Part shown: positions 17,930-25,277 of the stretch, one piece after another
How the letters are laid out: each line of letters opens with the position of its first letter
How positions within the stretch are numbered: the stretch's first letter is position 1
Assembly: GCF_026343115.1 (NCBI RefSeq)
Contig: NZ_JAPEMC010000001.1
Span: forward strand, 5,311,001-5,375,000
Length of the DNA: 64,000 nt
Reading direction: 5' to 3'
Source of the DNA: Streptomyces sp. NBC_00102
GTDB taxonomy: Bacteria > Actinomycetota > Actinomycetes > Streptomycetales > Streptomycetaceae
Translations under genes and position numbers: made by a program
Notes under the pieces: generated by a model
The model's database searches: none
What the model saw: the letters and a program-made list of their open reading frames with translations, nothing else
Told to the model about the DNA's origin: nothing

Positions 17930-18586
17930 ATGACCAGCGACAGCACCGCGCCCGCCGGAACGGAAGCGCGCACCCCGGCCGAGATGTGGGACGAGCGCTA
18001 CCGCCGCAGCGACCGGATCTGGAGCGGGAACCCCAACACCGTCCTGGTCCGCGAGGTGTCGGGGGTGAGGCCGGGGCGCGCCCTGGATCTCGGCTGCGGG
18101 GAGGGCGCGGACGCCGTCTGGCTGGCGGGCCTCGGCTGGCAGGTCACCGCGACCGACCTCTCGCGGGTGGCGCTGGAGCGGGCGGCCGTCCACGCGGCCG
18201 ACGCCGGTGTCGCCGACCGCGTCGACTGGCAGTGGCACGACCTCGGAGCGTCCTTCCCGGACGGGGAGTTCGACCTGGTCTCGGCGCAGTTCCTGCACTC
18301 CATGGCGGACCTGCCCAGGGAGCGCATCCTGCGGCGGGCGGCAGCGGCCGTCGCGCCGGGCGGGATTCTGCTGGTCGTCGGCCACGCGGGATTCCCGCAC
18401 TGGGAGGCGAACCCCGACCCGTCCGTGCGGTTCCCGACGCCCGACGAGGTGCTGGCCTCGCTGGAGCCGGCGCCGGGGGAGTGGGAGGTACTGCTCAGCG
18501 GCGAGCACGAGCGGGTGCAGAACGACCCGGACGGCAACCCCACCACCCGTACGGACAACGCCCTGAAGGTCCGCCGCGCCGGGTGA
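17930..18586 (+). CDS. Class I SAM-dependent methyltransferase
   Basis: A 218-residue soluble protein. The SAM-binding motif I is DLGCGEGADAVWLA (about residues 48-61), followed by acidic-loop motif II (VTATDLSRVALERA) and a motif with FDLVSAQFLHS. The N-terminal AEMWDERYRRSDRIWSGNPN is typical of the TehB/thiopurine-methyltransferase-like group ('W..RY......W.G.PN'). Substrates in this group range from metalloids to small thiols; none can be assigned. The ATG at 17930 follows CAGGAG by five bases. The gene stands alone and is followed by a large hairpin shared with the convergent YceI gene. Confidence 0.85.
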   Translation: MTSDSTAPAGTEARTPAEMWDERYRRSDRIWSGNPNTVLVREVSGVRPGRALDLGCGEGADAVWLAGLGWQVTATDLSRVALERAAVHAADAGVADRVDWQWHDLGASFPDGEFDLVSAQFLHSMADLPRERILRRAAAAVAPGGILLVVGHAGFPHWEANPDPSVRFPTPDEVLASLEPAPGEWEVLLSGEHERVQNDPDGNPTTRTDNALKVRRAG

Positions 18587-18649
18587 CCCCACCCGGCGCC
18601 CGGCACCGAAGGCCCGCCGCGCTGACGAACGGTTCCGGCCGCGCACGCG

Positions 18650-18702
18650 CGAGCGCCCGCCCCGGTACTCCCTCGTGGGGGAGCCGGTGGCGGGCGCGCT
18701 CG
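18650..18702. terminator. Long hairpin between convergent methyltransferase and YceI genes
   Basis: CGAGCGCCCGCC at 18650 pairs with GGCGGGCGCGCTCG ending at 18702, with an inner CTCCC/GGGAG stem and a small internal loop. It is a probable bidirectional terminator. Confidence 0.6.
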
Positions 18703-18715
18703 GGTGACGCGGGGA

Positions 18716-19324
18716 TCAGGCGGCCTTGATCGCCGAGATGTCGAAGGTCAGCTTGACCTTGTCGCTGACCATCACACCGCCGGTCTCCAGAGCGGCGTTC
18801 CAGGTCAGGCCCCAGTCGGAGCGGAGGATGTTGGTGCTGCCCTCGAAGCCGACGCGCTGGTTGCCGTACGGGTCGGTGGCCGAGCCGTTGAACTCCAGGT
18901 CGATGGAGAGCGGGCGGGTGACGTCCTTGATGGTGAGGTCGCCGGTGATCCGGTAGGTGTCGCCGCCGAGCTGCTCGGCGCTGGTGGAACGGAACGTCAT
19001 CAGCGGGAACGCCTCGGCGTCGAAGAAGTCGCCGCTGCGCAGGTGGGCGTCGCGGTCGGCGATGCCGGTGTCGATGCTGGCGATCTTGACGTCGATGGAG
19101 GCGGTGGAGTGGTGCGGGTCGGTGCCGTTCAGCACCAGGGTGCCCTCGTGCTCACCGAAGGAGCCGCGCACGTTCGTCACCATCGCGTGCCGCACGGTGA
19201 AACCGATGCTGGTGTGGGCCGGGTCGATCGTGTAGGTGCCGGTCAGGGCGGCGAGCGCGGGGTCCACGGCGGGCTTCTCGGCGACAGCGGTCGTGGTGGC
19301 GGACTTGCGATTGAACAGAGCCAT
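18716..19324 (-). CDS. YceI-family protein
   Basis: A 202-residue lipocalin-like beta-barrel protein of the YceI family, which binds polyisoprenoid or other hydrophobic molecules. Family landmarks are TYTIDPAHTSIGFTVRHAMVTNVRG near residue 35, IDVKIASIDTG.ADRDAHLRSGDFFDAE in the middle and LTIKDVTRPLSIDLEF in the C-terminal half. No signal peptide is present; the N-terminus MALFNRKSATT suggests a cytoplasmic location, unlike the periplasmic E. coli protein. The ATG at 19322-19324 is preceded by GAGGAGGAG. A near-consensus promoter overlaps repeated TTGAA-type half sites upstream, suggesting control by a repressor (MarR-type regulators commonly accompany such genes, but none is adjacent here). 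Confidence 0.87.
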   Translation of the reverse strand: MALFNRKSATTTAVAEKPAVDPALAALTGTYTIDPAHTSIGFTVRHAMVTNVRGSFGEHEGTLVLNGTDPHHSTASIDVKIASIDTGIADRDAHLRSGDFFDAEAFPLMTFRSTSAEQLGGDTYRITGDLTIKDVTRPLSIDLEFNGSATDPYGNQRVGFEGSTNILRSDWGLTWNAALETGGVMVSDKVKLTFDISAIKAA

Positions 19325-19370
19325 GGCTCCTCCTCGGGAGACGTGTTCCTCGAAGTCGAAGGCTCGGTTT

Positions 19371-19420
19371 GTTCAACCTTCAACGACATTGACTGTAGAC
19401 CTGTTTAGTTCAAAGTTCAA
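19371..19420 (-). promoter_or_regulatory. YceI promoter overlapped by two TTGAAnnTTGAAC repeats
   Basis: Reading the minus strand, -35 TTGAAC is at 19420-19415, followed by 17 bases and -10 TACAGT at 19397-19392, a good housekeeping promoter about 70 bases before the ATG. Two 13-base direct repeats of the form TTGAAnnTTGAAC lie at 19408-19420 (covering the -35) and 19371-19383 (just downstream of the start site). Their positions are those expected of operators for a repressor. Confidence 0.6.
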
Positions 19421-19745
19421 CATTGAGTGCGAGGGTTCGTGCGCAGACGCCCTCCCGGGGCGGCCTGAGCGGGCGGTTGCCGCCCTGTCGGGGTGCCGGG
19501 GGTCGGTCGCCGGAGGGTCCAGGTGGGGGGCATGGCGCCGCCGCCACGGGATTCACCGCATCGCCGGGGAGGCGTCATGGCGGCGCGGCCCCCGGGATTC
19601 ACCGCATCGCCACGGACGCGGTCTGGCGGACGCGCGTAGAACTCGGGCAGTATCGCCATGCCGCGCCGCGCGGCGCTCCCGCGCCCCAGGCGTCCCGCCG
19701 TTCGGCCATCGACCAGAACTTGTCATGAGCAGGAGGAGACCCCCC
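19421..19745. other. Intergenic region with an 18-base direct repeat
   Basis: No gene is visible between the YceI promoter and the M15-like gene. GGGATTCACCGCATCGCC occurs exactly twice, at 19548-19565 and 19594-19611, 46 bases apart, each after a GC-rich CGGC/GGCGG stretch. A good ribosome site (AGGAGG, about 19730-19735) precedes the next gene. The role of the repeats is unknown. Confidence 0.5.
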
Positions 19746-20267
19746 ATGTTGACCCGTCCCAGGCTCCGCTCCGCCCTCACCGCCCTCGCCCTCGTGCTGG
19801 GCGTCCTCTTCGCGCCGGGAGTCGGCGTGATCGGCGGCGCCACCGACGCCCACGCCGCCACCAAGCTCACCCACGCCCAGGCCACCGCCCGGTTCAGCTC
19901 GTCCGGGATCACCTGGTCCTCCTCGGGCGGCTGTTCCGACCGCAACGTCTCGACCTGTACCTCCTTCGACCAGCTCAACCTGGCCACCGCCCAGGGCGCC
20001 CAGACCCTCAAGAGCGCCACCGGCTGCGCCATCAACATCACCGGCGGTACGGAGACCGGCCACGCGAGCGGCACCTACTCGCACTGGAACGGCTACAAGC
20101 TCGACTTCGCGAAGAACACCTGCCTGAACAACTACGTCACCGGCACCTTCACCTACATCGGGCTCCGCGGTGACGGATACGCCCAGTACCAGGCGGCCTC
20201 CGGCAACATCTACGTCAACGAGGGCAACCACTGGGACACGACCTACTACAACTGCGGCGGCTGCTGA
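19746..20267 (+). CDS. Small secreted M15-like (D-Ala-D-Ala carboxypeptidase/VanX-type) protein
   Basis: A 173-residue exported protein. The signal peptide (1-37, cleavage near AHAA) precedes a compact domain. Its metal and catalytic residues match peptidase family M15: H113 and D120 in SHWNGYKLD fit HxxGxxxD, and E159 and H162 in NEGNHW fit the ExxH of VanX/VanY enzymes. Six cysteines (63, 71, 94, 126, 170, 173) suggest disulfides. The likely role is cleavage of cell-wall peptides outside the cell. The start is ATG at 19746, downstream of AGGAGG; the sequence upstream is not signal-peptide-like. The family call is from motifs only, and overall length is short for M15. Its terminator has been split by the following IS element. 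Confidence 0.65.
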   Translation: MLTRPRLRSALTALALVLGVLFAPGVGVIGGATDAHAATKLTHAQATARFSSSGITWSSSGGCSDRNVSTCTSFDQLNLATAQGAQTLKSATGCAINITGGTETGHASGTYSHWNGYKLDFAKNTCLNNYVTGTFTYIGLRGDGYAQYQAASGNIYVNEGNHWDTTYYNCGGC

Positions 20268-20300
20268 CCCGGCACCGGGCGCACCGGCCCACCGCGCACA

Positions 20301-20335
20301 CGTGTGCCCCCTCTCCCGCCGCCGGGCGGGTTCCA
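20301..20335. terminator. Left arm of a bidirectional terminator split by an IS30 element
   Basis: The sequence from 20301 to about 20333 is complementary to 21787-21820, beyond the IS. An uninterrupted 18-base stretch (CGTGTGCCCCCTCTCCCG) is followed by CG, CGGGCGG and TTC matches, with only three differences in about 33 positions, one of them a G-T wobble. Rejoined, the two arms would form one long hairpin between the convergent M15-like and GH64 genes. Confidence 0.75.
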
Positions 20336-20337
20336 CT

Positions 20338-20378
20338 GATCCCCGCAACACCCTGGAGTTCCAGGGGTTGCGGGGATC
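20338..20378 (+). repeat. 41-base palindrome at the left end of the IS, abutting the transposase start
   Basis: GATCCCCGCAAC pairs with the complementary 12 bases ending at 20378, and CCCTGGA pairs with TCCAGGG inside, with a single bulged A. The last base of the hairpin is immediately before the transposase ATG (20379). Transcripts entering from outside would fold this stem and hide the start region. Confidence 0.7.
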
Positions 20379-21778
20379 ATGGATTTTGAGGCGCTGAAGT
20401 CGAGGTTCTTCGAGGCGTTGGACGAGGCGGACGGCAGCGTCACCGGGGCGGCTCGGGCGGTAGGGGTGAGCCGGCATACGGCGGCCGGGTGGGCTCGCAA
20501 GGCCGGCATTCGTGGTCGTGGCAAGCCCAGCAGGGGCGGGCATCCCCGACGGGCGGAGTACGAGCGCCTTCGGGCGGCCGGGGTCCGACGCCGTGAGGCT
20601 GCGGTCCAGGCCGGTGTCCACCCGCGCACAGCCCAGGACTGGGACCGAGGCATTCGGCAGATCGGCCACTCACGTCTGCATGCGGACGGCCGCTTGATCG
20701 ACTATACGACTGGTGTGACCACCACCGTTGTGTCGGGGGGCCCGTCCCTGACCGCCGTCGAGGCCGATCTCCACCCCCGGTTCCTCACCGTGGCCGAGCG
20801 GGAGCTGATCGCCGACATGCGGCGCGAGGGCCACTCGCTGCGCGCGATGGGCCGGGCCCTGGGTCGGCCGGCCTCGACCGTCAAGCGCGAGATCGACACC
20901 CACTCGGCAGGCGGCACCTACCGCCCGCACCAAGCCCAGCGCGCATGGGCCAGGAGCCGGTCCCGCCCCAAGGAGTCCAAGCTCGCCCAGAAAGGTCCAC
21001 TGCGCGACTTCGTCGCGGACCGGCTCCAGGAACGCTGGTCGCCCGAGCAGATCTGCAACGCTCTCCCCATCGAGTTCCCCGACGACGAGGGCATGCGGGT
21101 GAGTCCGGAGACGATCTATCAGGCGGTTTACGTCCAGGCCCGCGGCGGACTGCGCCGTGAAGTCGCGCTGGCGCTGCGCACCGGGCGCACCCGCCGCAAG
21201 CCGCACCGAAGCCCGGACCAACGCCAGCGCCGGTTCGTCGACGAGATGGTGATGATCTCTGAGCGGCCCGCCGAGGTCGAGGACCGGGCGGTCCCCGGCC
21301 ATTGGGAAGGCGATCTGATCGTCGGTCCCCGGAGCGCGAGCGCGATCGTGACTCTGGTCGAGCGCTCCACCCGCTACGTCATGCTCGGACATCTGCCCGG
21401 CGGACACACCGCCGAGGAGGTGCGCGACGTACTGGTCCCGCTGATCCGGACCCTGCCCGCACACCTGCGTGGCTCACTGACCTGGGACCAGGGGTGCGAG
21501 ATGGCCGCCCACAAGCAGTTCACCGTGGCCACCGGAGTCCCCGTCTACTTCTGCGACCCCCACTCTCCCTGGCAGCGCGGGTCGAATGAGAACACCAACG
21601 GTCTGCTGCGGCAGTACTTTCCCAAGGGCACCGACCTGTCCGTCCACAGCCCCGAAGACCTCGAACACGTCGCCCAGCAACTCAACGGCCGGCCACGCAA
21701 GACGCTCGGCTGGAGAACCCCAGCCGAGCGCCTGCGTGCTCTACTGACAACCGCATAGGCCATCAGGTGTTGCGAGGA
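20340..21778 (+). mobile_element. IS30-family insertion sequence, apparently intact
   Basis: About 1.44 kb carrying one transposase gene. The imperfect terminal inverted repeats are TCCCCGCAACACC (20340-20352) and, at the right end read on the minus strand, TCCTCGCAACACC (21778-21766), with 12 of 13 positions equal. The exact ends are uncertain by a few bases and no target duplication is evident. The element is inserted in the loop of the terminator between the M15-like and GH64 genes. Confidence 0.75.
20379..21758 (+). CDS. IS30-family transposase
   Basis: A 459-residue DDE transposase with a full-length, uninterrupted frame. N-terminal helix-turn-helix segments comprise AARAVGVSRHTAAGWARKAGI (about 22-42) and a second typical IS30 HTH (LRAMGRALGRPASTVKREI, about 149-170). 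The catalytic triad is D312 (HWEGDLIVG), D370 (LTWDQGCEM) and E404 (QRGSNENTNG), with the D-E spacing of 33 residues characteristic of IS30. WSPEQI and PHSPWQRGSNEN are also family signatures. The ATG sits directly after the 41-base left-end palindrome and no separate ribosome site is visible, so translation probably depends on a structural or leaderless mechanism. The intact gene and near-intact ends suggest a recent insertion. Confidence 0.93.
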   Translation: MDFEALKSRFFEALDEADGSVTGAARAVGVSRHTAAGWARKAGIRGRGKPSRGGHPRRAEYERLRAAGVRRREAAVQAGVHPRTAQDWDRGIRQIGHSRLHADGRLIDYTTGVTTTVVSGGPSLTAVEADLHPRFLTVAERELIADMRREGHSLRAMGRALGRPASTVKREIDTHSAGGTYRPHQAQRAWARSRSRPKESKLAQKGPLRDFVADRLQERWSPEQICNALPIEFPDDEGMRVSPETIYQAVYVQARGGLRREVALALRTGRTRRKPHRSPDQRQRRFVDEMVMISERPAEVEDRAVPGHWEGDLIVGPRSASAIVTLVERSTRYVMLGHLPGGHTAEEVRDVLVPLIRTLPAHLRGSLTWDQGCEMAAHKQFTVATGVPVYFCDPHSPWQRGSNENTNGLLRQYFPKGTDLSVHSPEDLEHVAQQLNGRPRKTLGWRTPAERLRALLTTA

Positions 21779-21784
21779 CCCCAA

Positions 21785-21820
21785 GAATCCGCCCGCCGTC
21801 GGGAGAGGGGGCACACGCGC
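21785..21820. terminator. Right arm of the split bidirectional terminator
   Basis: Complementary to 20301-20335 on the other side of the IS. It is now the nearest downstream sequence for the GH64 gene but can no longer form the original short-loop hairpin. Confidence 0.7.
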
Positions 21821-21840
21821 CGTGGGGGTCCGGGAGCAGG

Positions 21841-23067
21841 TCAGGAACCGACGCTCACCGTGAAGCGCCGGGGGTTGCCGTCGTTGGCGGCGCCCGAGAC
21901 GTCCGGCTGGCCGTCGGGACGTACGTCGTCGTAGGGGAAGGCGTAACCGATCGGGCTGTTGGCGTGCACGATGCGCGACCAGTGGTTGGTCACGGCCTCC
22001 TGGTAGTAGTCCGCGGTGGTCGTCCCGTTCGGCTGGTCCGGGTGGCTGAGCATGATCGAGCGGTTGAACCCGGCCGCGAGCCGCGCCAGCAGTGCCTTCT
22101 TGTCGTCCGAGTCCGCGGGGTTGTTGGTGAAGGGCCCGTGGTTGCAGGTGAAGACGTCCTTGGACACCGGCTTGGTGAAGGTGTGGCCGCCGTCGAAGAC
22201 CAGGTCGTCCCCGCTGACCCGGCCGGCCAGCACACCCCGGCCGCCCTGCAGGTCGATCCGCAGATCGGTGGAGCGGTACTTCTCCCAGACCTGGTCGATC
22301 TGCGCGGTGAACAGGTCCCGGAAGGGCATCTGGTCCGGGCGGTCGAAGTAGGGCGCCATGAGGTTCTGCGGGGAGACGACCCGCAGCACCTGGCCGTCCG
22401 CGCCCCGGGTGACCAACTGGTCCCAGGGCTGCCCGTCCGCCGCCGCCTGCGCGATCAGCCCGTCCGCGATCCGCTGCACCGCGCCGTCCGGCAGCGGGGC
22501 GACGGTGTGGGTGGAGTCGCCCTCCAGGGTCAGCCCGATCGGGAGCGCCGTGACGAGGTCGACGTAGCTGATGTTCGCGTAGAGCTGCTGCGGGTTGAAG
22601 GTGAACTCGCAGAAGGACCAGGTCCGCCCGTAGTTGGCGTCCGTCGGGGTGGCGAAGGCCGGCTCCACCAGCGCCGGGCCCGGATTCAGGTAGAAGTCCA
22701 GCGTGTCGTCGCGGACGAAGTACACCCGGGCGCCGTACATCTGCGGGAGCGTCAGCACCACCGGGGCGCCGCCCGCCGGGTTCAGCGGGATCGAACAGTC
22801 GACCGGCAGCGGGGTCTGGGCGGCGGCGGGGGAGTCGGGCCGGTAGAGGCTGCCGTCCGCCCGGAGCAGCACCCAGCGGTCGGTGCCCTGCTCGTGGCCG
22901 GTGACGTAGGCGCGCACCGTACCGGGCAGCGAGCGGTTCACCAGGGCCAGCTCGCAGGTCGCGGCGGCGGCCGAGGCGCTGGGGGAGAGGGCGCTGCCCC
23001 AGACGGGATAGCTGAGCGCCGCCGCGGAGGCGGCCGCACCGGTGAGGAAGAGACGACGAGAGATCAC
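21841..23067 (-). CDS. Secreted GH64 endo-beta-1,3-glucanase
   Basis: A 408-residue exported enzyme. The N-terminus SRRLFLTGAAASAAALS is a twin-arginine signal (RR at residues 4-5). The mature protein matches GH64 laminaripentaose-producing beta-1,3-glucanases. It begins with a thaumatin-like beta-barrel (LALVNRSLPGTVRAYVTGHEQGTDRWVLLRADGSLYRP, described here in parts) and has FDGGHTFTKPVSKDVF and HPDQPNGTTTADYYQ in the C-terminal half. It would attack fungal or algal beta-1,3-glucan outside the cell. GTG at 23065-23067 is chosen because GGAG lies six bases upstream and the Tat motif follows at once. A perfect 16-base palindrome upstream is a probable sugar-responsive operator. Confidence 0.88.
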   Translation of the reverse strand: MISRRLFLTGAAASAAALSYPVWGSALSPSASAAAATCELALVNRSLPGTVRAYVTGHEQGTDRWVLLRADGSLYRPDSPAAAQTPLPVDCSIPLNPAGGAPVVLTLPQMYGARVYFVRDDTLDFYLNPGPALVEPAFATPTDANYGRTWSFCEFTFNPQQLYANISYVDLVTALPIGLTLEGDSTHTVAPLPDGAVQRIADGLIAQAAADGQPWDQLVTRGADGQVLRVVSPQNLMAPYFDRPDQMPFRDLFTAQIDQVWEKYRSTDLRIDLQGGRGVLAGRVSGDDLVFDGGHTFTKPVSKDVFTCNHGPFTNNPADSDDKKALLARLAAGFNRSIMLSHPDQPNGTTTADYYQEAVTNHWSRIVHANSPIGYAFPYDDVRPDGQPDVSGAANDGNPRRFTVSVGS

Positions 23068-23620
23068 GCGGAGCTCCGGAGGGGTGGGGGGACGAGGTGG
23101 GGGAGCACGGCCCGGCCGTGCGGGCGGTGGGGGCCGCCCTGTGATGCCGACCACTCTCACCACACCCGTCACAGGCGTCAATAGGTGTGACTGAGAGCGC
23201 TCTCAGAATCCGGATTTCTTCACAACTCGTCTTCACCGTGCCCGTGTTGGCGGCTACGGAGGCGCGCCCCCGGCCGGCCGTGCCCGGTGGTGACAAGAGG
23301 TGAAAGAGGGGGCCCCGCCGGCGTCCCGCGCGTCCCGCCTGTCCGGCCGCCTGGAGGGTGGTGCCGGATCGTCGCCGGCGGCCACCGCGGCCGTCGTCCT
23401 CCGGAGGCGGGCGTTCCACTACGCTCGGTCCCGCAGGAGCCGCTCGCCCTTCCCGGGCCCCTTCACCCTGTTTGTGGGAACCCCATAAGGCGGAGTGGGT
23501 CCCAGATGGTGGATCGCACGCATGGTGCGAGGGTTCTGTCGGTCCCCGCCAGGAAACCGGTCAGGAGACTGTACGGATTCGACGGCGGTATTTGCATCGC
23601 CGGATTCGTAGGGTCGGTAC
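23068..23620. other. Intergenic region between divergent GH64 and pccB genes (553 bases)
   Basis: No gene is seen. The GH64 side contains TTGACG (minus strand, about 23178-23183) and the palindromic operator. Around 23473-23505 there is a GTGGGAACCCC...GTGGGTCCCAG stretch able to fold. Just before pccB, TAGGGT at 23609-23614 stands six bases ahead of the ATG without a Shine-Dalgarno, consistent with a leaderless pccB mRNA. A GGATTCG direct repeat flanks GGCG...CGCC at about 23575-23608. Confidence 0.5.
23191..23206. promoter_or_regulatory. Perfect 16-base palindromic operator upstream of the GH64 gene
   Basis: CTGAGAGCGCTCTCAG, an exact palindrome with a central GCGC. It differs only at symmetric flank positions from the CebR operator consensus (TGGGAGCGCTCCCA) known for cellulose utilisation in streptomycetes. 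It lies about 125 bases before the GH64 start and just upstream of a TTGACG -35-like element. It is probably bound by a CebR-like LacI-family repressor. Confidence 0.7.
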
Positions 23621-25204
23621 ATGACCGTTGTGGACGAAATCCCGGGTGAGCCGAGCGACACGCGTGGCCGGGTGGCCGAACTGCTGGCCCTGCGCGAGCA
23701 GGCGCGGCGCGGCCCGAGCGACCGGGCGACCGAGGCGCAGCACGCCAAGGGCAAGCTGACCGCCCGCGAGCGCATCGAGCTCCTGCTGGACGCCGGTTCG
23801 TTCAAGGAGGTCGAGCAGCTCAGGCGGCACCGGGCCACCGGCTTCGGCCTGGAGTCCAAGAAGCCCTACACCGACGGTGTCATCACCGGCTGGGGCACGG
23901 TCGACGGCCGGACGGTCTTCGTCTACGCGCACGACTTCCGGATCTTCGGCGGCGCGCTGGGCGAGGCCCACGCCACCAAGATCCACAAGATCATGGACAT
24001 GGCCATTTCGGCCGGAGCGCCGCTGGTCTCCCTGAACGACGGCGCCGGCGCCCGTATCCAGGAGGGCGTAAGCGCGCTCGCCGGCTACGGCGGCATCTTC
24101 CAGCGCAACACCCGGGCCTCCGGTGTCATCCCGCAGATCAGCGTGATGCTCGGCCCGTGCGCGGGCGGCGCGGCGTACAGCCCCGCCCTCACCGACTTCG
24201 TCTTCATGGTCCGCGAGACCTCGCAGATGTTCATCACCGGACCCGACGTCGTCAAGGCGGTCACCGGTGAGGAGATCACCCAGAACGGCCTCGGCGGCGC
24301 GGACGTGCACGCCGAGACCTCGGGCGTCGCGCACTTCGCGTACGACGACGAGGAGACCTGCATCGCCGAGGTCCGCTACCTCATCGGGATGCTGCCCTCG
24401 AACAACCGTGAGAACCCGCCGACCGTCGCGAGCGACGACCCGGCGGACCGCCGCGGCGACGTCCTGCTGGACCTCGTGCCGGCCGACGGCAACCGCCCGT
24501 ACGACATGCACAAGGTCATCGAGGAGCTCGTCGACGACGGCGACTACCTCGAGGTCCATGAGCGCTGGGCCCGCAACATCATCTGCGCCCTCGCCCGGAT
24601 GGACGGCCAGGTCGTCGGCATCGTCGCCAACCAGCCGCAGTCCCTGGCCGGTGTGCTGGACATCGAGGCGTCCGAGAAGGCCGCGCGATTCGTCCAGATG
24701 TGTGACGCGTTCAACATTCCCATCATCACTCTTCTGGACGTACCCGGCTTCCTCCCGGGCGTGGACCAGGAGCACGGTGGGATCATCCGGCACGGCGCCA
24801 AGCTGCTCTACGCGTACTGCAACGCCACCGTGCCGAGGATCTCGCTGATCCTGCGCAAGGCCTACGGCGGCGCGTACATCGTCATGGACAGCCAGTCCAT
24901 CGGTGCCGACCTGACCTACGCCTGGCCGACCAACGAGATCGCGGTCATGGGAGCCGAAGGTGCCGCCAACGTCATCTTCCGCCGCCAGATCGCCGAGGCC
25001 GAGGACCCCGAGGCCATGCGCACCCGCATGGTCAAGGAGTACAAGGCCGAGCTGATGCACCCGTACTACGCGGCGGAGCGCGGACTGGTCGACGACGTCA
25101 TCGACCCGGCCGAGACCCGCGAGGTGCTGATCGCCTCGCTCGCGATGCTCCGGAACAAGCACGCCGACCTGCCGTCCCGCAAGCACGGCAACCCCCCGCA
25201 GTAG
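23621..25204 (+). CDS. pccB: Acyl-CoA (propionyl-CoA) carboxylase beta subunit, carboxyltransferase
   Basis: A 527-residue subunit transferring the carboxyl group from biotin to propionyl-CoA (and perhaps acetyl-CoA), giving methylmalonyl-CoA for lipids and polyketides. It contains the two crotonase-like halves. The N-terminal half has KGKLTARERIELLLD and GARIQEGVSALAGYGGIF; the C-terminal half has LDVPGFLPGVDQEHGGIIRHGAKLL (named here in parts) and RKAYGGAYIVMDS. Length and motifs match PccB/AccB of Streptomyces. It forms a hexamer and needs a separate biotinylated alpha subunit, not in this window. The ATG at 23621 has TAGGGT six bases upstream and no ribosome site. The epsilon-subunit gene follows after 73 bases. 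Confidence 0.93.
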   Translation: MTVVDEIPGEPSDTRGRVAELLALREQARRGPSDRATEAQHAKGKLTARERIELLLDAGSFKEVEQLRRHRATGFGLESKKPYTDGVITGWGTVDGRTVFVYAHDFRIFGGALGEAHATKIHKIMDMAISAGAPLVSLNDGAGARIQEGVSALAGYGGIFQRNTRASGVIPQISVMLGPCAGGAAYSPALTDFVFMVRETSQMFITGPDVVKAVTGEEITQNGLGGADVHAETSGVAHFAYDDEETCIAEVRYLIGMLPSNNRENPPTVASDDPADRRGDVLLDLVPADGNRPYDMHKVIEELVDDGDYLEVHERWARNIICALARMDGQVVGIVANQPQSLAGVLDIEASEKAARFVQMCDAFNIPIITLLDVPGFLPGVDQEHGGIIRHGAKLLYAYCNATVPRISLILRKAYGGAYIVMDSQSIGADLTYAWPTNEIAVMGAEGAANVIFRRQIAEAEDPEAMRTRMVKEYKAELMHPYYAAERGLVDDVIDPAETREVLIASLAMLRNKHADLPSRKHGNPPQ

Positions 25205-25277
25205 TCGTCGGCCCGCGCGGTACCCGCGCACCGGCCCCGAACCCTGCCGAATCCTGCCGAGAAGACGGAGACATCCC

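Noticed and set aside
20330..21790. Target-site duplication flanking the IS30 element
   Set aside because: No clear 2-4 base duplication could be placed because the exact ends are uncertain; I did not report one.
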